NCBI GenBank assembly: GCA_934045905.1
Contig: OW203771.1
Coordinates: 3,348,001-3,412,000 of the forward strand
Direction of reading: 5' to 3'
DNA: 64,000 bases
Origin: Leuctra nigra
Taxonomy: Eukaryota > Arthropoda > Insecta > Plecoptera > Leuctridae
Each line of letters starts with the position of its first letter. Position 1 is the first letter of the stretch. Position numbers and translations under genes: made by a program. Below are positions 9,469-20,582 of the stretch, piece by piece. The notes below the pieces were generated by a model. The model searched no databases, was not told where the DNA came from, and saw only the letters and a list, made by a program, of their open reading frames with translations.

Positions 9469-11646
9469 CTGTAACAGATACAAGACACATCAGTACGTCT
9501 CTCTTGCTCTCTAGTTCATAACATAGGTCTGTCCTTGTCTATCACACTGTAACAGATACAAGACACATCAGTACGTCTCTCTTGCTCTCTAGTCCTAGAC
9601 ATAGGTCTGTCCTTGTCTATCACACTGAAACAGATACAAGACACATCAGTACGTCTCTCTTGCTCTCTAGTCCTAGACATAGGTCTGTCCTTGTCTATCA
9701 CACTGTAACAGATACAAGACACATCAGTACGTCTCTCTTGCTCTCTAGTCCTAGACATAGGTCTGTCCTTGTCTATCACACTGTAACAGACACAAGACAC
9801 ATCAGTACGTCTCTCTTGCTCTCTAGTCCTAGACATAGGTCTGTCCTTGTCTATCACACTGTAACAGATACAAGACACATCAGTACGTCTCTCTTGCTCT
9901 CTAGTCCTAGACATAGGTCTGTCCTTGTCTATCACACTGTAACAGATACAAGACACATCAGTACGTCTCTCTTGCTCTCTAGTCCTAGACATAGGTCTGT
10001 CCTTGTCTATCACACTGTAACAGACACAAGACACATCAGTACGTCTCTCTTGCTCTCTAGTCCTAGACATAGGTCTGTCCTTGTCTATCACACTGTAACA
10101 GATACAAGACACATCAGTACGTCTCTCTTGCTCTCTAGTCCTAGACATAGGTCTGTCCTTGTCTATCACACTGTAACAGATACAAGACACATCAGTACGT
10201 CTCTCTTGCTCTCTAGTCCTAGACATAGGTCTGTCCTTGTCTATCACACTGTAACAGAGACAAGACAAGTCAGTACGTCTCTCTTGCTCTCTAGTCCTAG
10301 ACATAGGTCTGTCCTTGTCTATCACACTGTAACAGATACAAGACACGTCAGTACGTCTCTCTTGCTCTCTAGTTCATAACATAGGTCTGTCCTTGTCTAT
10401 CACACTGTAACAGATACAAGACACATCAGTACGTCTCTCTTGCTCTCTAGTCCTAGACATAGGTATGTCCTTGTCTATCACACTGTAACAGAGACAAGAC
10501 ACATCAGTACGTCTCTCTTGCTCTCTAGTCCTAGACATAGGTCTGTCCTTGTCTATCACACTGTAACAGATACAAGACACATCAGTAGGTCTCTCTCGCC
10601 CTCTAGTCCTAGACATAGGTCTGTCCTTGTCTATCACACTGTAACAGATACAAGACACATCAGTACGTTTCTCTTGCTCTCTAGTCCTAGACATAGGTCT
10701 GTCCTTGTCTATCACACTGTAACAGATACAAGACACGTCAGTACGTCTCTCTTGCTCTCTAGTCCTAGACATAGGTCTGTCCTTGTCTATCACACTGTAA
10801 CAGATACAAGACACGTCAGTACGTCTCTCTTGCTCTCTAGTCCTAGACATAGGTCTGTCCTTGTCTATCACACTGTAACAGATACAAGACACATCAGTAC
10901 GTCTCTCTTGCTCTCTAGTCCTAGACATAGGTCTGTCCTTGTCTATCACACTGTAACAGATACAAGACACATCAGTACGTCTCTCTTGCTCTCTAGTCCT
11001 AGACATAGGTATGTCCTTGTCTGTCACACTGTAACAGATACAAGACACGTCAGTACGTCTCTCTTGCTCTCTAGTCCTAGACATAGGTCTGTCCTTGTCT
11101 ATCACACTGTAACAGAGACAAGACACATCAGTACGTCTCTCTTGCTCTCTAGTCCTAGACATAGGTCTGTCCTTGTCTATCACACTGTAACAGATACAAG
11201 ACACATCAGTACGTCTCTCTTGCTCTCTAGTCCTAGACATAGGTCTGTCCTTGTCTGTCACACTGTAACAGAGACAAGACACATCAGTACGTCTCTCTTG
11301 CTCTCTAGTCCTAGACATAGGTCTGTCCTTGTCTATCACACTGTAACAGATACAAGACACACTAGTACGTCTCTCTTGCTCTCTAGTCCTAGACATGGGT
11401 CTGTCCTTGTCTATCACACTGTAACAGATACAAGACACATCAGTACGTCTCTCTTGCTCTCTAGTCCTAGACATGGGTCTGTCCTTGTCTATCACACTGT
11501 AACAGATACAAGACACACTAGTACGTCTCTCTTGCTCTCTAGTCCTAGACATAGGTCTGTCCTTGTCTATCACACTGTAACAGATACAAGACACATCAGT
11601 ACGTCTCTCTTGCTCTCTAGTCCTAGACATGGGTCTGTCCTTGTCC
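9464..11646 (-). repeat. 78-bp minisatellite (about 28 units) copying a 3' splice site
   Basis: The unit is 78 bp, about 2.18 kb in total, with over 90% identity between units. On the minus strand each unit contains ATCTGTTACAG followed by TGTGA, which is the acceptor and first five exon bases of exon 9397-9468; after that the unit diverges from the exon. The genuine exon lies directly at the array's downstream edge. Variant spacing suggests internal block duplications: a TTCATAAC variant occurs twice 858 bp (11 units) apart, and a C-for-T variant recurs at 3-unit spacing. As 78 is divisible by three and the unit lacks stops in some frames, long open frames appear on both strands; they show no composition of a real protein and are treated as artefacts. 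Confidence 0.92.
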
Positions 11647-11759
11647 AAGCATCTGTTCACACCACACCATGCTCGACCATCTGTCAGACTCGCAACATCG
11701 TAGCTTTCAATCAGCAAGATCGATTATTGACTCTTATGGCACTTTCACTGCTCGTGTTT

Positions 11760-12381
11760 GCTTGTGTTTTTGTACGCAATGCCCAGTTAACACCGTTCAA
11801 CCAATTGATCTGAAATATTTTGCACACACTAATGTGATGCTTCTGTAGTTTTAGAAAGAAATCCTGAGATTTATTGAAAATTAAAAAATGGAACCGTTTG
11901 ACAGATAGTACAAATTTAAATTTTGCATGGTGATTGGAAACAACATTTTAGATGAAATATGATTTTTACTGAATCCCTCAGTTAGGTGAATGTTAATAAA
12001 TACCAACTGCAATGTGAAAAGATTTTCCTCGAGTGGGAGTCGAACCCACGAGGAAGGTCGTGGGTTCGAGTCCCACTCGAGGAAAATCTTTTCACATTGC
12101 AGTTGGTATTTATTAACATTTTAGATGTGTATCATTTTTCTGACAAATTGGTTAAGAAAATCATGAGTATTTGGCATTTTACTGATATCTTATATTTGTT
12201 TTGCACTATTTGTCAGCTTTATGCAAAGAAATTTAAAAAATATCACTCAATCTTTGACGCATTTGATAACCTATTTTGTTCTATACATCATCTAGAGCAG
12301 CAACTTTAATAAACATACGAAAAAAATCGCATGTCATACGAAGGCTCGCTCATCAACGCTTTAGAAAGAGCGTTTTCCTAG
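11760..12381 (+). mobile_element. Helitron-like element, 3' end at 12381
   Basis: The body resembles other dispersed copies (CAACCAATTGATCTGAAAT near 11800). It ends with GCTCGCTCATCAACGC, a short stem-loop (AACGCT...AGCGTT) and TTCCTAG followed by T. A hairpin just before a CTAG end, with T next, is the Helitron 3' signature. The 5' limit is approximate, and the hairpin 11989-12120 is nested inside. No helicase is encoded. Confidence 0.6.
11989..12120. repeat. 63-bp-arm near-perfect hairpin containing a tRNA-like B box
   Basis: Left arm 11989-12051 and right arm 12058-12120 are inverted copies with one mismatch in 63 bp and a 6-base spacer. The centre of the right arm reads GTGGGTTCGAGTCCCAC, a complete TψC stem-loop that matches a Pol III B box. 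The arms extend past it into sequence unlike a tRNA. It may be a snap-back copy of a tRNA 3' half or a SINE piece. No A box or anticodon arm is present, so it is not a tRNA gene. Confidence 0.8.
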
Positions 12382-12591
12382 TTCAACGCGGGTAACTGCC
12401 GTCACCAGGCGCTTCCTATCTGTTTTTGCTTTTGCCTACCTTCACATGCACTTCTATAAAGTGATACCTTGCATAATGATATAGTAAATTTCATCAACTT
12501 TGTATTTGTATTTATAGATTTTATTTAGCTTACTAAGCCAGTAACATTACAGATACACTTGTTACCAACAGCACATATATTACACTTAGAA

Positions 12592-13077
12592 TACATCATC
12601 AACTGATTGTCGCTTTATCCACACAATACAATGAGCTTTAAATGAACATACATGTTTTTCATTTCTAATGTCTACAGGTAACCTGTCATAAATTTTGCTT
12701 CCAGTGTTAAAAATTGATGCATACCATTTCTTACTATAACAGTGTTTCTTAAACCACATTCCACTGCTGGCTGCTCTAGTACTAATATTATAAATTGTTT
12801 TAACATTATCTAATTTATCTAAGATGTATTGTGGCATAAGGCCAATACTCTTCAGTAACGCTATGAAAATCGCGAGATTGTGGTGCATTCTCCAGTCAAC
12901 GTTAGTGCCACAATTTCCTCTGCTTTTCTTGGTTCTTTCATTAATTCGGCTTGCTTTGTACATGTCAAACCGCTTTGTATTTGAATGAAAGAAAAATACA
13001 ATCATAGAAACACCACTACATGGTAAGGGTTCAATATACTTGCTTTTTCGATATTCATAATCGCTTGACACATACAT
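12592..13077 (-). pseudogene. Degenerate non-LTR reverse transcriptase C-terminus
   Basis: A 163-residue open frame ends with a Y-D-R-L-P-V-D-I-R-N motif followed by F-K-A-H and an aromatic, basic tail. In many LINE-type ORF2 proteins a W/Y-N-x-L-P-x-x-I/V-R-N motif followed by a short FK...L helix marks the extreme C-terminus. No catalytic YADD box or fingers are present, and the adjoining frame upstream does not continue it. It is best read as a 5'-truncated, decayed insertion, possibly nested in the intron of the TMEM72-like gene. The family call rests on this tail motif only. Confidence 0.45.
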
Positions 13078-13534
13078 TCATTTTCTTTATTTCCCTCTAA
13101 AATTGCTCCGAACCACCGATGCTGACAAGTCGCATGTGTGAAATCAGGTACTAATTTAATGCTTGAAAATATGATTTCGGGAAAAAAATACACGTTTTTT
13201 GAACTGGATCAATTCCCCAATAGCCCTGGCTTGACACGTAGAGACTTCAACCCTTTTACCCATTTTGAAAACGTTCCTTTGCGGGCATCGTTTTGATAAC
13301 GATGATGGTTTCGATTCGTGACCATTATTATAAAGCCGACGACCAGACGATATTGTGAAGTTTGTGAAAGCTTCTCAAATTGACTAGGCAGGGGTTTAAA
13401 TGTTATAGGAGTTGGCGAATTTTGCTGACTAGAGCAAAATAGTTGGCAGAGAATCGACAATTTATGATTAACGACACAGCTAATTCAATGTTCGGGAAAA
13501 TTGAGACAGTGACTTCTTGTAAAAATCCGCAAGA

Positions 13535-13746
13535 TAATATCTGCACCTCAGAGGTAGAAGGCCCGATGTATATTTTCTCGGTTCTCTCTTCAATTGCAAT
13601 ATGACAGATGACAATGAATACATTTTGAAGTATTCTCTTACACAACGACTCTGTCACCATTACAAATTGGATCAGTGACTGTTTTTTGAGCTCTACGCAA
13701 GAATAATTGAAATTTATATTGGTCCTGTTTTACCTCTGAGGTATCA
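13535..13746. repeat. Dispersed repeat bounded by CCTCAGAGGTAGAAGG
   Basis: A CCTCAGAGG-type palindrome near 13546 reappears inverted near 13733, and related copies occur at about 16320-16390 and 41398-41470. The spacing and ends suggest a decayed miniature element. Confidence 0.4.
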
Positions 13747-13792
13747 GTACAGCATACCTCAAAACTTTCACAAAATACGGACAATATCCAAA

Positions 13793-14061
13793 GCTAATTA
13801 TTTACTCCACGGTATCAAACTTTAGGAGGTAATTTTATACCCATTTTTTGGGAATCCTATTAATGATATTTAGAAAATATTTGAAATACAACTTTTTTCC
13901 TTTAAATACCCCTACACGCAACCCGCAATACAGCCATGTGTTGTGGGTGTCATCAGGTAAACGGCACCTCCACCAAGTTAAATATTTCTTAAATTTTCTC
14001 AATAGGATACCCAGAAAAAGTGTATCAAAACTTCCTTCAAAAGTTGCATATTAGTGGTGTA
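13793..14061. mobile_element. Decayed member of the TACTCCAC foldback family
   Basis: Inverted arms (AATTATTTACTCCAC... and ...TTGCATATTAGTGGTGT) match the inner arms of 36979-37366, 49790-50127 and 56502-56880, but the outer CCTGGGGACC ends are missing. A Helitron-like 3' end begins immediately after it. Confidence 0.6.
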
Positions 14062-14063
14062 AA

Positions 14064-15422
14064 CTAGGAAAACGCTCAGTGTAACGCGTTGATGAGCGAG
14101 CACGGGTACGTGCAAATTCTGGAACCGGAAATGCGTACACAACGCACAGAAAACATATACAACCATATTGAATTGATTATGATCAGTGCTCGAAGTAGGA
14201 ATTAAATAGTGGCGGTATGGTAACATAAGAATACCACGTGAGGGGGGGGGGGGGGTGGGGGGTACGATATTAGATGAGGGTCCAGATTCCAGAATTACAC
14301 TGACAACCATTGTCATGTCATTAGTTAGATTAGTCTTTTACCTTGATGAAACAACTAAATTAAATAATGCATTTTACTTTATCTTGTAGTGGATGTTCAT
14401 AGTTCATAGTTATGCTTGAAATATGCAGTCAAAAGATAACCATGAAATACGAGTAAATTAGAATATAAAATTACGTTAATGTCCAAGAATATCTGATTTT
14501 AAGTATTCCGTTTTTCTGAGAAGTAACAATATGAAATCAAATGTGTAAAGAAGAACCGGTATACCATACCGTCCCATACCGGCCCACTTCGAGCACTGAT
14601 TATGATATCAACTTAAAAGTAGGTATATGCTTTTCATCGAAACTTTAAAATAGCATCTAAGCACCTGGTTCATAAAGCAAATCAGAATCAATTCAATTGG
14701 CACTGGAAAACATTCATTTCGATACTTCATTACTGACAGATATTAAAAATGTCAATAAGTTCAAACGTTCTTAACTGATTGAGATGAAATTTTGTAAAAT
14801 AAGAGACAATATTGGTCTTAATGATCATGCAAAATATGAGTTTGATCAGAATTATCGAAGACCGTTTTCATTTTTCAGCCTATCAGGAGATATTTATTTA
14901 ATTTTTAACCAATGAATGGATTTCAAAAAAAAATATGGTGTGCAAACAGAGAAGGTTGGTTTTACATGTGTGCAAAATTTCAGCTCGATCAAAGAAAAAC
15001 TCTGAGCTGTATAGCCAAAATATGATTTTGATCAGATTTATCGAAGACCAGTTTCATTTTTCAACCTACCATCAGGAGATGTTTATTTAAATTTTAGCCA
15101 ATTGATAAATTTCAAAAAAATTTGGGGTCTGCAAACAGAAAAGTTTGTCTCTACATGTGTGCAAAATTTCAGCTCGATCGAGGAAAAACTCTAGACATGT
15201 ACAGCCAAAATATGAGTTTGATCAGATTTGTCGAAGACCATTTTCACTTTTCAACCTATCAGGAGATGTTTATTTAAATTTTAACCAATCAGTAGATTTC
15301 AAAAAAATTAGGGTCTGCAACGCCCAGAGAATGTCCAAACACGTGTGCAAAATTTCAGCTCGATCGAAGAAAAACTCTGACCTGTATATCGTCAGTAACA
15401 GAAAAAAACAAAAACAAAAAAA

Positions 15423-15457
<35 letters not shown>

Positions 15458-15512
15458 AGAGGTCCGTGCCAAATAAGCCAAAAGGAGACGCTCGCTTCGC
15501 TCGCTCAATCAT
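14064..15512 (-). mobile_element. Helitron-like element on the minus strand, 3' end at 14064
   Basis: Read on the minus strand it ends AACGCGTTACACTGAGCG then TTTTCCTAG followed by T: stem AACGC/GCGTT and a CTAG end. It opens near 15512 with GAGCGAGCGAAGCGAGCG and includes an A/T run (15405-15456). It matches 44213-45548 on the plus strand over its outer parts. Internally a segment of about 170 bp containing CAAAATTTCAGCTCGATC is present three times in diverged form (about 14980, 15160, 15350). A G run and a small CACC-type insertion lie at 14233-14260. No protein is encoded. Confidence 0.65.
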
Positions 15513-15529
15513 GAGCCTGGGTTAATTTA

Positions 15530-16633
15530 TATCCGCTTTTTGTAAAAATTGCAGCCGTCAGTTTCTACAGCTGTAAGAGTTGCCCAAGTATGATGAACAT
15601 GTCTTTGAGAAGAGATATACACGTACATCTTATCTTCCTTTGCTCCTGTGTGTTGGATCTAGACGAGTGAGACTGGCTCTCAGGTGCCGACTATGATTAA
15701 CACGGGATAAACGCGTTATCTCCCGTTGCTTTGTCATGCTAACTAGACTCCGTTCCCTGAAGCTCACACCAGACGCGGCCAATCACATTACACAGATGAC
15801 ATTAGCTGACGAGCGAAGTTTTATAATCAAGTGAAATCCGTTCCTCTCTTACAGTGAGCTCTTAATTGGAGTGAGATGTGAAGCTAGTGTATAAAATCAA
15901 ACAAGACGTGATTAATATTCAATATCTATTCTCTAACATTTAAAATTCTCCGCAAAGCCATATGTAAGCGATGCAAATTCTAATTGAAACCAAACATAAT
16001 TAACAAATTTCTTTTGGAAGAAATTCGTGAAAAACGATCAATTGATGAAGTAATTCAATCCTTGATTAAATAAAATAAGTAAGGACTTTTTTTAAAGGCG
16101 CGTTGTTTATTTAACGATAGAAATTGCATAATAGGTGACAAACTTATTCCATTTAAGTCCATGATCGTACTTACTTCTCAGCAGATAATATTAAGTTTTT
16201 AATTTTCAATTGATCTAGAAAATACATGCACCTGATGCATCAAAACGGCTACATTTGAAAGGATTTATTTCGATGCATTCTAGAATATTTTTGCAAAATA
16301 TCTTCTCTATCGTAATCTCTGTACCTCAGAGGTAGAAGGGTGGAAGTCAATTTCAATGATTATTGAGATTACCTACTCAGAGGTTAAAACCCATAATTTC
16401 TCCCTTTTACCAATCAAACCAATATTTTAATGGTGACATGAGTCATGTGTACAAGAAAGTCTCCACATAACTGTATTTCTTGACATCAGTCAAAATGGCA
16501 ATTGAGAGCGTGATCATCCAAAAAGTGTGCAAAAGTACTTCCGCCCTTCTGCCTCTGAGATGCTCTGAGGTGCCTGAAGACGCATGTTTGGGAACGCAGC
16601 ATCTCACTGCACGTGCTCTGACGTCATACTCAC
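15530..16633. other. Intronic DNA of the TMEM72-like gene, no exon recognised
   Basis: A CCTCAGAGGTAGAAGG repeat piece lies at about 16320-16390. Phase compatibility between the flanking exons requires no further exon here. Confidence 0.5.
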
Positions 16634-16694
16634 ATGATGGCGACGCCCGTGGTGAAATGATGGAACGTGAAGTCCACGCCGACTCCGCACAGCA
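16634..16694 (-). CDS. TMEM72: TMEM72-like gene, internal exon (first recognised exon)
   Basis: This 61-bp exon has a strong 3' splice site: a CT-rich tract (TTCTCTCTCTCTCT) and GTTGCAG end at 16695, with a branch-point-like TGACTGAC further upstream. The 5' splice site is a consensus GTGAGT starting at 16633. With one base supplied by the previous exon it reads VLCGVGVDFTFHHFTTGVA and ends two bases into the next codon (phase 2). The piece VLxGVG followed by an aromatic-rich stretch resembles the end of the first membrane segment and the first loop of vertebrate TMEM72, a four-pass membrane protein of unclear function (recalled, not searched). The two-base overhang fits exon 9397-9468 exactly. 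The start-codon exon should lie at higher coordinates; I did not find it. Homology is inferred from short peptides, but splice signals and phase support it independently. Confidence 0.72.
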
Positions 16695-16933
16695 CTGCAA
16701 CAGAGAGAGAGAGAAGATGGTCAGTCACGTGGGAGAGAGGGAGATGGAGATAGTCTCACTCTTGCTGAGGAGGAATCATTCAGAGGCGTTGAAGTTTTAG
16801 GAGGATATTTCAAAACATTGCAAGGTTTTGAAATTGATATTTGTGTAGGCTCAAGAAATGTTGTGCAACAAACAGCATAAACTAGGATAAAACTAAATGT
16901 CTTATTATGATCTAAATAATGAAATATTATGAT

Positions 16934-17494
16934 CTTTTATTACATAAACACAAATGGTCAATAAGTATGAAAATGGTCGAAAAATAGAGTATGAAAATGG
17001 TCGAAAAATAGATAGATGAGATGTGTTACAAAATCATGAAAATATGTGAATTTTACAATGGTGGCAGAAGTGGGACATTACTAATTATATTAGGAAGTTG
17101 ACATTCATTGAACTTTCAAAGCTGAATTACTTCCAAAACTTATGTCACACATTTTATAAACATTTGTTTATTTTAATTTGAGTTACATCACGATGTAACT
17201 AAAATTAAAATAAACAAAAGACATTTAGTCTTAAGAAAAAAATAAAGTTACATCGTGAAGTAACTCAAATTAAAATAAACAAATGTTTATAAAATGTGTG
17301 ACATAAGTTTTAGAAGTAATTCGGCTTTGAAAGTCAATGAATGTCAGCTTCCTAATATAATTAACAATGTCCCACTTCTGTCACCATTGTAAAATTCACA
17401 TATTTTCATGATATTATTTTAACAAATCTCTTCTGTCTATATTTCGACAATATTTTTAAACTTATTGACCATTTGTGTTTATGTAATAAAATAT
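16934..17494. mobile_element. Long foldback element (arms about 250 bp)
   Basis: The left arm (16934-17220) and right arm (17246-17494) are inverted copies. Shared pieces include ATAAACACAAATGGTCAATA and GTTACATCGTGA. The left arm carries an extra 24-bp direct duplication (AGTATGAAAATGGTCG at about 16966 and 16989). It is non-coding and lies upstream of the first recognised TMEM72-like exon. Confidence 0.8.
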
Positions 17495-17499
17495 GAGTA

Positions 17500-19689
17500 G
17501 TACAGAATAAAGTTTTTTTTGCAGTTCTTTACCACCGTATTTACATTTGATAATATATAGTGCAGTAGTATATAAACCATTGATAGAGTATATTAAGCAA
17601 TATCCCTGACCTAAAGGAAGTCAGACGATAAAGAAGAATGCGATATTCTTGCATTAAAACAGACTTCATCCGAACAAAACGGTATTCAGGAGCATAAAGG
17701 CGCAGTCATAATCATAAAGTCCCCCGTTAAAAAGACAAGGGAAAAGAAGGGGGCGCATCCACGTGGAAAACCAGCGCGACTCCATAAGTCCCCAACTTAA
17801 ACGTCGTTCCCATTACGTTCCCCGCACACATCGGGGACGCGCCGGGATCGGGAGTGGGAAGGTAAAATTGCTGTTAAACTTCCACGCAACTCGATGGGCT
17901 CGAACTGGGATTTCTATCGTTCCCACAAGAAAAAAACGGGAATGGTATAGAAAATCGTACACGCAATTTAGACCACAGTAAATTACAGTCTGTAATAGGA
18001 AAAGAAAGAACTGGTTTTGGTGGGGGAAAAAACCGAGGTACTAAGAAAGATAATAAATTTTACATTTGGAGTGGTCCGTCGAATACGATTTCCGTGGGTC
18101 TTAAATTGGGAAGGGATGCAAAAAGGGTTTAGAAAGGGTTTGCGAACGGCAGTTTCTGTAAGACCGTATTACACTATCATGTAAGTACACTGTAATGATT
18201 GTTTTTAATCGAAATGCAAGGAAATAAAACACTGTTTTATAATACGTGTGTGTATTATCACCTTTCAGATTATCCATCAGTAAGGTGGAGTGCTATTAGT
18301 AATTTTTATCCAGTGAAACAAGAAATTGTTCTTCCTACAAATAATATGAAACGAATAGATTAGAACTGAATATTCGTGGAGAACTGGTCTGATTTGTTAT
18401 TTGCTGTAATCTACAACCTCTGGAGTGAAAACGAACCCCAATTATTTGCAGATGATCAAGGTGCAATTATTGATAGATAATTCTTGCCAACTATTTCAAC
18501 ATAAAACGTTCTAAAACGTTCAAGTTCTTGAACGATTTCGCTAAAAGTTGGGTAAAATATGATAAATATGCTGTTTTTAATGGCCGTGCAAAATTTCATC
18601 AAAATTACTATTTTTTATCAGAATTTAATTTGTGCTGCTCGTTAGACTTCGGATAAAAACCGACGAAACTTTACATGCAAATCCAGTTCGAAGCTAATGA
18701 AAAAGCTGACCTAATTATAAAACAAAGCGAAGTTAAGAAATAGTTTGACGTTTAAGAGACTCTAAACTAGCTGGATATCTACCTCATAAAAAGTATATAC
18801 TGCATAATTGGATTTTTTGTATTTATTTGTTTTAGTGGTAAATTTTTTTATATAAATAAAATTTTTGTGTATAATTAGATTTTAATTTTTATTTACTTTT
18901 TAGCCATAACAAACAACTACCTATGGCAAGTATTTATATTTATACAAATGTGCCCCCTTCATCCGCCATTACCTAGAGTGCAGTCATGCTGCTTGTTTAC
19001 TCGAATACGCTCATGAATCTTTCCTGAAATAAAAGTCTGTATTTTCGTCACTTGGCTGCGCGACTGCAACTATATTCGAACTATAAAATGTTTTTGTTTC
19101 TGTGAATCACAAGATCGAGACCGACTTCATTATGTAATCACCAAGTGTAAGTCGGTCTTCATGGGTCGAAACCACAGCAAAGTTGAATGGGTCTTGATAT
19201 TTACTGCCTGATTATACAGAAGTCGGTAGGCGGCCATTGTTATACGCCACAGCAGTAGTGGGATATAGCAGTGATTATTAATAATAGTTATTACAATCAC
19301 CAGAAGACGCAATGGTCACTTTGCATAATCAAGTCGTGTTTGTATTCGAGAGTCTTGACTTCTTGTTGGAAGTCTTGTTGGAAAGAAGGTTCAATGTTTG
19401 CAGACATTCGATCTTCGTTCTTCTCTTGTTGATTTGACAAATAAATAATCTTTATGAAAGGATACGTGGAGCGAGGGCTAGTAATAATGAAACCAAACAT
19501 AAAACTAGCGTATAATAATCCCCTTAGAGTATATTACAAATTCTTGGGAAAATTCTACATTCTTTTGAAAACAAACTCTACTCTTCTCTATATTCTGCTT
19601 GACGCATCATTTTCAAGTAATTATAAGAATATTAATAGGTATAGGTAGAAATATTTAATTTCTGACCTATATCTACTTCCAAGCTATTT
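17500..19689. other. No gene recognised
   Basis: AT-rich DNA with a more GC-rich stretch at 17740-17980 (GTTCCC/GGGAAC-rich) whose 72-codon plus-strand frame has no recognisable features. The missing first exon of the TMEM72-like gene could be here or further up. Confidence 0.4.
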
Positions 19690-19868
19690 ATACACGATAC
19701 GCTACATTTTTTTTCATTTTTAAATAAGGTGTTTGACTTTGTAAATTTTTTAATTTCACTACTTTTCAATGAATAGTTTTTAGATTTCCTCTGTTTTTTC
19801 TCCTTTGTTTTTTTAGTTAAATAGACTTGACTGTTTTTTTCAGATACACGGAGTGTTTTTTCAAAGGG
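19690..19868. mobile_element. Solo arm of the palindrome-headed element
   Basis: A diverged single arm ends ACACGGAGTGTTTTTTC, with GACTTG and TTTTAGATTT spaced as in the heads at 1518-1733 and 50940-51095. No inverted partner is nearby, so it is probably a relic or an excision remnant. Confidence 0.55.
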
Positions 19869-20582
19869 GCCATTAGGTATATTAAAATAATTAAATCAAT
19901 AGGTACATTGCTGTTATTCTTTCAAAACAGAGACAAGAAAATGATTAAATAAAATACTAAAACACTCCAATTTCAAGTGTGAAATAAAACCAACCCCTAT
20001 TGTCAAATCTACAATACGAAACCGTATCGAACCCCAACGTCCACGAATATTGAATGATATTAAATGTTTTCAACGGGGACATTTGGCAACAATGGCTCTG
20101 CTAAAAGCGTTCAACAAACACCCTCAGGGCTTTGTGTGTCAGATGTGCGACTAACAAAAAGAGAAAACCTTTTTTATAAAACTTTCCTTCGACTTGGCTT
20201 GAGTCCGAGTAAGCTCGGGAAAGCGGTGCGGTATGAGAAAAGGGAAAGTTGCTACGGAGAAAGCGGTTGCTGAAGAAAGAGAGGAGATTTCCCGTCTTCT
20301 TCCTGGGGATTAAACGCTCCCACGGGAGTTTGCTCATGCATGGTGAACATTCCCACTGTTCCCACATTCCCGGACATGGGAGAGATGGGATCGGGGGAAC
20401 TAAACGCGGGCAATCCCAATCTTAGCCGCTCAATGGCAGGGAATTCGAGGATATTATTGCGGGCTGCTTGGGAAAGCCGGCATAGTTGACGGAATTGTTG
20501 TAGAATTCAAAATGTCTTTAGTTAAACGAATTTGGACGCGCCGCATTCAACGCATTTGCTTTCACCTCTATGTTTTTGTACT

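Noticed and set aside
9516..10346. Long minus-strand open frame (276 codons), and its plus-strand counterpart, in the 78-bp array
   Set aside because: The frame exists because 78 is a multiple of three and the unit lacks stops. Both strands are open equally, the peptide is a plain 26-residue repeat, and the unit contains splice-acceptor sequence of the neighbouring exon.
10374..11813. 447- and 457-codon frames on opposite strands in the same array
   Set aside because: Same reason; no start context, no non-repeat domain of real size.
12019..12100. tRNA gene at the hairpin centre
   Set aside because: Only the T-arm is tRNA-like; D- and anticodon arms are missing and the flanks form an inverted copy.
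15145..15525. Lys-rich frame across the A-run
   Set aside because: Helitron-like repeat DNA with a homopolymer; the three near-identical peptide pieces mirror the internal repeat.
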